Part shown: piece by piece, positions 50,301-59,300 of the stretch
Layout: each line of letters starts with the position of its first letter
Numbering within the stretch: position 1 is the first letter of the stretch
Assembly (NCBI GenBank): GCA_963989245.1
Contig: OZ022346.1
Coordinates: 45,690,558-45,754,557 of the forward strand
Direction of reading: 5' to 3'
DNA length: 64,000 bases
DNA from: Nansenia antarctica
Taxonomy: Eukaryota > Chordata > Actinopteri > Argentiniformes > Microstomatidae
Notes under the pieces: model-generated
What the model saw: the letters and a program-made list of their open reading frames with translations, nothing else
What the model was told of the DNA's origin: nothing
Database searches by the model: none
Translations under genes and position numbers: made by a program

Positions 50301-53300
50301 AACCTCTGTCCCTGAAGAAGCAACAACCAAAAAGACGTCGCTCATTAAGTGCCTTATAGTTTGCTATGTGATTGTGCTAATAAGTTTAAGTCTAATTGAG
50401 ACAGCGGTAAAGGCTGTTCTCCAACAGGGGTCACGTGCTGGTAACCTCTGTCCCTGAAGAAGCAACAACCAAGAAGACGTCGCTCATTAAGTGCCTTTTA
50501 GTTTGCTATGTGATTGTGCTAATAAGTTTAAGTCTAATTGAGACAGCGGTAAAGGCTGTTCTCCAACAGGGGTCACGTGCTGGTAACCTCTGTCCCTGAA
50601 GAAGCAACAACCAAGAAGACGTCGCTCATTAAGTGCCTTTTAGTTTGCTATGTGATTGTGCTAATAAGTTTAAGTCTAATTGAGACAGCGGTAAAGGCTG
50701 TTCTCCAACAGGGGTCACGTGCTGGTAACCTCTGTCCCTGAAGAAGCAACAACCAAGAAGACGTCGCTCATTAAGTGCCTTTTAGTTTGCTATGTGATTG
50801 TGCTAATAAGTTTAAGTCTAATTGAGACAGCGGTAAAGGCTGTTCTCCAACAGGGGTCACGTGCTGGTAACCTCTGTCCCTGAAGAAGCAACAACCAAGA
50901 AGACGTCGCTCATTAAGTGCTTTTTACTTTGCTATGTGATTGTGCTAATAAGTTTAAGTCTAATTGAGACAGCGGTAAAGGCTGTTCTCCAACAGGGGTC
51001 ACGTGCTGGTAACCTCTGTCCCTGAAGAAGCAACAACCAAGAAGACGTCGCTCATTAAGTGCCTTTTAGTTTGCTATGTGATTGTGCTAATAAGTTTAAG
51101 TCTAATTGAGACAGCGGTAAAGGCTGTTCTCCAACAGGGGTCACATGCTGGTAACCTCTGTCCCTGAAGAAGCAACAACCAAAAAGACGTCGCTCATTAA
51201 GTGCCTTATAGTTTGCTATGTGATTGTGCTAATAAGTTTAAGTCTAATTGAGACAGAGGTAAAGGCTGTTCTCCAACAGGGGTCACGTGCTGGTAACCTC
51301 TGTCCCTGAAGAAGCAACAACCAAGAAGACGTCGCTCATTAAGTGCCTTTTAGTTTGCTATGTGATTGTGCTAATAAGTTTAAGTCTAATTGAGACAGCG
51401 GTAAAGGCTGTTCTCCAACAGGGGTCACGTGCTGGTAACCTCTGTCCCTGAAGAAGCAACAACCAAGAAGACGTCGCTCATTAAGTGCCTTTTAGTTTGC
51501 TATGTGATTGTGCTAATAAGTTTAAGTCTAATTGAGACAGCGGTAAAGGCTGTTCTCCAACAGGGGTCACGTGCTGGTAACCTCTGTCCCTGAAGAAGCA
51601 ACAACCAAGAAGACGTCGCTCATTAAGTGCCTTTTAGTTTGCTATGTGATTGTGCTAATAAGTTTAAGTCTAATTGAGACAGCGGTAAAGGCTGTTCTCC
51701 AACAGGGGTCACGTGCTGGTAACCTCGGTCCCTGAAGAAGCAACAACCAAGAAGACGTCGCTCATTAAGTGCCTTTTAGTTTGCTATGTGATTGTGCTAA
51801 AAAGTTTAACTCTAATTGAGACAGCGGTAAAGGCTGTTCTCCAACAGGGGTCACGTGCTGGTAACCTCTGTCCCTGAAGACAGAGGTTTTGGAAACCTAG
51901 CAGTGAAGTCATCTCTCTCTCCACTCTGAGTAAGTAGACTATCTAGTAAGCTGGACTTCTGATAAGTTGATACCTGTCTTGTTATTAGTAATAGAGTAAA
52001 TAACTGTCTGTTTTAAGGCTATCTAGTTAAAATTGGACTACTGATACCTGTCTGTTCATTAGTAATAGTGATAGGGAAAGTAATAGGGTGATTGCTGTCT
52101 GTTTTAAGGTTATCTAGTTAAGCTGTCTGTTTTCAAAACAAAGGCTTCAGAGTCATTCTGGTGAAACTAACCAGTTTCTGACCAAGTAGGTGTTAACTTG
52201 TAGTAGGAGGAGACTTCTAGCTCCCCTATATAGTGGATAGACCAAGGCCAGGGAGGTCATACAGGCGACTGTGAGAACACCTGTCAGTCGTTGTCATTAG
52301 TGCTCGTTAGTGAGGAGTGGCTACAAGCCTGCTAGTGTCCATAAATATCTGGCCTGTCTGAGAGCGACAGCCCCTGCGACAGCCTCCTGACACTAAGACT
52401 CGTGACACTATCTGTGGGAGTCAAGACTCGTGACAACAAGACAAGGGAGTCTATCTGTGGGAGTCAAGACTCGTGACCACAAGACAAGGGAGTCTATCTG
52501 TGGGAGTCCATCGAGGAAGGCCTGAGAGGAAGCCAGGGTACTTAGTACCTTCTCTTCCAGTGTTTGTAGTGTTGCTGTCTTCTCTTGGCACATCGGTCTA
52601 CTGAGTGCACTTAGCTACCCCTACTTCTGTTGGTTCATTAGCCCTCTTCCCCTCTACGGACCTATATCCCAATGTGCTTTCTCCCTATTCCTGTTCTTCT
52701 GACACTCAGGAGGACACCTAGATGCTACACCCCCCCTCGCAACCCTTCCAATCTCATCTACCCACCTCTTTCTACTGACCATGACTTTATCGCCGCAGGC
52801 GGTCTCTGGAATTGCCAGTCGGCGGTCCGGAAAGCTGACGCTATCTCAGCTTATGCATCTCTTATGGCCCTCAAATTCCTTGCTCTCACTGAAACCTGGA
52901 TCACACCAGAAAACACAGCTACACCGGCAGCCCTCTCTGCCGCCTACTCCTTTTCTCATTCCCCTAGACCCTCTGGTCGAGGGGGAGGCACAGGACTCCT
53001 CATCTCGCCCAAGTGGTCACATACTGTCCTTCCCCTGGCACACTTGTCTATATCCTCCTTTGAATTTCATGCTGCTTTCGTCTCCTCCCCGGTCAAACTC
53101 CACATTGTTGTCATCTATCGCCCCCCAGGCCAGCTCGGTGACTTCCTAGGCGAGATGGATGGCCTTCTCAGCTACTTCCCTGATGATGGCACTCCGCTCG
53201 TACTACTAGGTGACTTCAATTTCCAATCTGAGAAGCTTCTCTCATCTGGAGTACTTGACCTTCTCCTCTCCTTCGGCCTTACCCTGTCCCCCTCTCCTCC

Positions 53301-56300
53301 GACTCATAAGGCAGGCAATCAGCTCGACCTTGTCTTCACCAGATCTTCCCACACTTCCAACCTTACCGTTACCCCTCTTCCAGTTTCTGATCACCACTTT
53401 ATATCCTTCTCCCTTCCCCTCAAAACGTCCTCTTCCCTCTCAGCCTCTAACCACTTAAGACCCTCTCGTCGTAACCTACGTACCCTGTCCCCCATCACCC
53501 TCTCTTCTTCTGTCCTATCCTCCCTACCCTCTGTCGAATCCTTCTCCCTTCTATCCACTGATGCGGCATCCTCAACCCTCCTGTCCGCTCTCACCTCATC
53601 CTTCGACCCCCTCTGTCCACTAACCCTGAAGCCAGCTCGATCCTCTCCTCGAGCTCCCTGGCTCTCTGAAACGCTACATGCTTGTAGACTAGAGCTCAGA
53701 GCAGCTGAGAGGAAATGGAGAAAAACTGGCCTTTCTGATGACCTTAACCTCTATCACTCTCTCCTTGCCAACTACGCCTCCTCGGCATCAGCTGCTAAAG
53801 CATCCTACTATCATTCCAAAATACATTCTTCTGCCTCTAATCCTAGAAAACTGTTCTCCACTTTCTCTTCACTCCTTAATCCACCTCCTCCCCCTCCTCC
53901 TTCCTCCCTGTCCACCGATGACTCTGTCACCTACTTTGAAAAAAAGGTGGACGACATCAGCAGCACCTTTTCCCCCCCACCTCTCCCTCCTCCCACTAAC
54001 AATGCTAACACCCCTTCCAAACTCTCTCCTCGACACTCGGTCTCTGGATTGTCATCTTTTTCCCCCCTCTCCCCCGATGAGATTCTCACACTTATCACAT
54101 CAACGCGGGCAACCACATGCCCTCTTGATCCCACCCCCTCCCCCCTTCTCCAATCCATTTCCACCGACATCCTTCCTTACCTTACCACCCTAATCAACTC
54201 CTCCCTATCCACAGGATCTGTCCCAGCGGCCTTCAAAATAGCCAGAGTCAAGCCTCTCCTCAAGAAACCTACCCTTGACCCATCATCTGTCCACAATTAC
54301 AGACCTGTATCCCTTCTCTCCTTCCCTTCCAAAACCCTTGAACGCGCGGCATCTAAACAACTGACTGACTATCTCCGGAAGATGGATCACTTAGACCCCC
54401 ACCAATCCGGCTTCAAGGCTGGGCATTCCACTGAGACTGCGCTCCTTGCCTTGTCACGGAAGCCCTCCACTCTGCCCAAGCTTCCTCCCTCTCCTCTGTT
54501 CTCATTCTCCTTGACCTGTCTGCTGGATTCGACACAGTCAATCACCAGATCCTTCTCTCCATCCTCTCAGACCTGGGCATCTCTGGCACCGCACACTCCT
54601 GGTTTTCTTCCTACCTGGCGGGCCGCTCCTACCAGGTGACCTGGAGAGAATCGCTGTCTTCTCCACAAACCCTTTCCACTGGAGTACCCCAGGGTTCTGT
54701 CCTAGGGCCCCTACTTTTCTCCCTCTACATCAAGTCTCTTGGCTCGGTAATCTCTTCACATGGGCTCTCCTACCACAGCTACGCAGACGACACTCAACTC
54801 TTCCTGTCCTTCCCCCCGTCTGATGTACACGTGGCAACCCGTATCTCAGCATGTCTCGCTGACATTTCAACTTGGATGGCTGACCACCATCTCAAGCTCA
54901 ATCTTAACAAGACCGAGCTCCTCTTCATCCCCGGGAAAGCCTGCCCGCTCCAAGACTTCTCCATCACAGTGGAGAACTCTACTGTAACCCCCTCCCTGAC
55001 AGCCAAGAACCTTGGAGTGATCCTGGATAACCGACTATCCTGTGCGGAGAACATTGCAGCAACGGCTCGCTCCTGCAGATTCTTCCTCTACAACATCAGA
55101 AGGATACGACCATTCCTTACCAGAGAGGCAGCGCAACTCTTGACCCAGGCACTGGTCATCTCCCGCCTGGATTACTGCAATGTACTCCTGGCTGGGCTCC
55201 CCGCTTCAGCCATTAGACCTCTGCAGCTCATCCAGAATGCTGCTGCCCGGCTGGTATTCAACCTCCCCAAATACTCGCATGTCACCCCTCTCCTTCGCAC
55301 CCTGCACTGGCTCCCGATAGCAGCTCGCATCAGATTCAAGACCCTGGTGCTTGCATACCAGGCAGCTAAAGGGACAGCCCCTGCCTACCTGAAGGAAATG
55401 TTAACCCCCCAAACCCCTGCCCGCTCACTCCGCTCCTCCACCTCGGCTGGCCGACTGGCCCCACCTCCTCTACACAGCAGTCGGGCTGCCCGATCACGTC
55501 TCTTCACAACACTGGCTCCCCGCTGGTGGAATGAGCTCCCCACGGCCGTCAGAACGGCTGAGTCACTACCCATTTCCGTCGTAGACTGAAGACCCATCTC
55601 TTCAGGTTACATCTTAACTGCTCCTCCTGAGACATCTTCTGACCCTTACCACTACGTCTCCTAAAGACACCCGCTTTCCCCTCTACTGTGTCCCTAAGAA
55701 CTTCTATTGCCCCCTTGTACTGTTTCTCAGTTTCTCCCGAAAAAGAAAAAAAAAAAGTTTAGTAGAAGGCGATAGGGAGAAGGTTTTTTCTTCTATCAGT
55801 GGCCCCGGGCCCGAGCTAGATTACTCTTACTGCAACGAATGGTGGATTGCTGATTCACATGCTTAGTATTCAAATGTATTGATTGTAAGTCGCTTTGGAA
55901 TAAGGCGTCTGCTAAATGCCAAAAATGTAAATGTAAATCTATACCAGGACCAGGTGCCGTTGGCAGTCACAATGCTAGAAGGAAGGAAGAATTACTTATT
56001 TTTATTATTATTATTTTGAACAGTAGATGAACTATAGAGGGGTAATATGAGGATCCTGTGTTTAACCATGCATTGCGAAATCAAACCGACATGGTCAAAT
56101 TGCCAGAAAAAACATTACAAAAAAGAGTAAAACGTATTTATATGAACACATGGTGTTCACATATATGATCATACTGTTGTATATTTTACCTTATTGGTTA
56201 TGAATCAAAGAACAGTTATTGAGTTTAAGACGATTTATTTAAAGTACAAAAGTATACAGTTACCACAGCTGGATTTCTGGTCTGCTCTGCTCTGTGGGGC

Positions 56301-59300
56301 TGGGGGTGGTTAAGTGGCTCTTCTATGTCAACAATTGAGGAAACAAATAGATAATCTACCAAGATGCCCAGCCCTTACCAAGATCTAAAAGACCTCTAAA
56401 CAAACAGAGCAGATAGATACTGCAAACCAAGTGTTTGCAAGTTTACCTTAGGATGCTACACTAGGCTTAACGTCTTTGCAATCCCAAAACAGCACTTTAG
56501 GTCTTTTCCTCGTGTAAAGAAGTGCCAGGGTGCAGAATACAACCTTTCTGCAGTGGTGAATACAACCCAGCCAAGCAGAAAACCACCCGGCATGCTTAGC
56601 AGGGGACACCACTCAACTTGGCAACCGCACGATGGGCAGTAAAAGGAGTGTGTCTCTGGCACAATTAAGGCTTTTCACAGTGTCAACAGCAATATTCCAA
56701 AGGAGGTCTGAATGAATCTGCCCATAGTTTCTCCAACTATGAGCAAGTACACATCGCTCAATGTCATCATGGTCAACTCACACATCTAAAGGGATATTTT
56801 CACTCTTGTTTTCAGTCTTTTTATTTTATTTTTTATGACAGATATAGTAGAGATTATGACAGGAAGGACGGGTGAGAGAGAGAGAAGGGATGATTGTTTT
56901 CAGTCTTGAGCAGGTAGAAGCCAGGTGGGTGAGCACAGCTTACCTTCGCACTGATTTCGGGGCAGAATCTTCCATCGCGTTTTGATAACCGTTTCCAGAA
57001 TCTGCAGAGCATAGTACTGTAATGCATAAGGAGAGAACGGTGTCAGGGGGGAGGAGTCACAACATCAACACTGATCAACAACAAGCTGTGCATTGGAGTA
57101 ACGGTACAACACAATTATTTGCTGTTAATTGTGCCTGCCTGACATATCTTACTTTTCTTTCAAATGATTCAATTGGATTGAACCACTTTTTCATGCAGAT
57201 ATTAGTATGTAAACATTCATTTGGATTGTCTTTATTGGTCCCTATGAGCTGACATTTGGCTGAAACCATGTAGAAGTCCTGCTGTTTCTCCCAGTATCAC
57301 ACCAGAAAGCGAAAGACAGGGGAGAAAAGAAAATGATTAAACTGTCCACTGTCTTTGGCTGCTTGGAGTATAGTACATCATACTAAGAGATAGTGGTTTC
57401 GGTAAAACTGCCATTATGCAAATGTTAGCCTTTAAGGGGTCAAGGCAAGACTCACTTATGCCTTACTGCCCCTCACTTTAAGGTCAACGCAATTGCAAAT
57501 AGCCACACCCTAACAAACCTCAGCTACACCAAAAAAAAAAGAACCAAATTAGTAAAGTCCTGTTTTAACCATAAACTGGTGTCTCTCATAAGGAACAGCA
57601 AGACCACCGACAGGTTTGACTTTTTTCCCCTATATATTCATCCTTACGTAAGAGTTGTTTAAAGACAAGCAAAGAAAACAAACAAAAAATATTTTACAAG
57701 TTAGTGTATTCATTATTTGATCTACTGTTATTTGGATTGGTAGTGTTTCAACTGTAGGGATCAGCGATTCAAAGGAATTGTGGGAAAACAGCCAGTGATT
57801 GAACAAATACATGAAATGCAAGTGTCAGTGTCAAAGGTCGCAGGGAGGGGAGATGAATTGCAGAAAAGTATTAAAGGTGAACCACCCTCTTTGAGCGTCT
57901 AACTGTACAACAGTAACGGGTGCATAGCAAACGCTTCAAGGGCCTTTTTGTTACACCTTTAATCTCCACAGACAGGACAGAAACAAAACAAGATCGGAAG
58001 AGAACAAAAAAGAGGCAGGGCAACACCTTGCAACCCTTTTAAATAAACCTAATCGCAAGGTTTTGAGGATGTGCAAGAGATCAGAGAGGAAACCAGAGAG
58101 GTGGAAACAGGAAGAGACAAGAAACAGGGAGAGAGCCGTGATCCCTACAGGTGAAATAATAGTCTCTACACCTCTACGATGGAACCTACTGACTGCAGTC
58201 TGCACCCTCCCTCTGCCCAATGAAACAGATGTAATAGAAACGGATGAACAGAATTCAGTCAAAGGGAATCAAAAGGGTAGACCTTGTGGAGGCCTGCCGT
58301 CAAAGCCTAGCTGTGTCAAGATGCACAGGATGACACACCCCTTTTCTTCCTATTACAAGCAATCAACATAATGGAACATTATGATTAATATCAAAGAGTC
58401 ACAACTTGAATTCATTCAATTTCTTGACAAAATAAAAATCAGTAAAATGATCAATTATGAACAAAGCCAAACGTTCACAAGTGCTTTTTTAATTTATGCA
58501 CTGTTATTTTTTTTAATAAATGAAAAAGGTGAATGCAGAATTTAGACAAATTCAAGAGGTGTTTACCTTTTCTGTTTCCTTTCTTTCTTTTCCTCTAATG
58601 CGATCATTTTGGGCAAATTACAAATTTGATTGAATACTGAATACTGTTGATAGATCAACTCAAGACATTAGTAATGAATGTCAGTGTTAAGAGCAATCTT
58701 ACAGGCAAGCAAAATAGGAAAAAGCACACGTTACCATCACTATGAAGAAGTCTCTAATACAGGTACTAAGTATATAGGCCTAGATCTATACTCTCCATGA
58801 TGGCACAGATACTGTACTGGGTAAGATAACATTCCATTTGCCTAATCTAAATTGACCAAATTAATGTTACCGTATATTTGTTTTGCCAATAAACTAAAAG
58901 GCATGTCTGTCATTGTCAAGTTGACATGGTCTGGCGCATACAAGGTTTTCAGTGTGTAGTCTGGTTGCTCTCTAAGCCAGAGGTTCCCAAAGTGGGTGCC
59001 GCCAAATCTGCTCGTAAAAAAAAAGCATAATATAAAATTATAATAGTAATACATTAATAAACGTTTGTTTATTACATGTGCAATGGAGTTCATAAGCAAA
59101 TAAAATATATATTTCTCAGATTTGAAAGATATTAATTTACTAACTAGGCCTACTAGTTACTAACTAACTACTCCTCACTGAAGTCTTGGACCAAGCGGTG
59201 AAAATGGTTAATTATGTAAAATCACGCCCGCTGAAGTCACGGCTGTTCAGCACATTGTGCAATGAGATGGGGTCCGAGCATGAGGGGCTCTTATTACACA

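Larger units (their letters stand above)
52630..55940 (+). mobile_element. Nearly full-length L2-like LINE
   Basis: It contains an AP-endonuclease and reverse transcriptase split by one frameshift, then a 3' UTR with poly-A stretch (55740-55757) and the tail GTAAGTCGCTTTGGAATAAG through AAATGTAAATGTAAAT. This tail type is shared with the SINE-like piece at 49040-49110, which may be mobilised by such elements. Confidence 0.88.

Noticed and set aside
49178..51880. CRISPR array
   Set aside because: The 142-bp units are contiguous with no unique spacers, and the genome is a eukaryote's.
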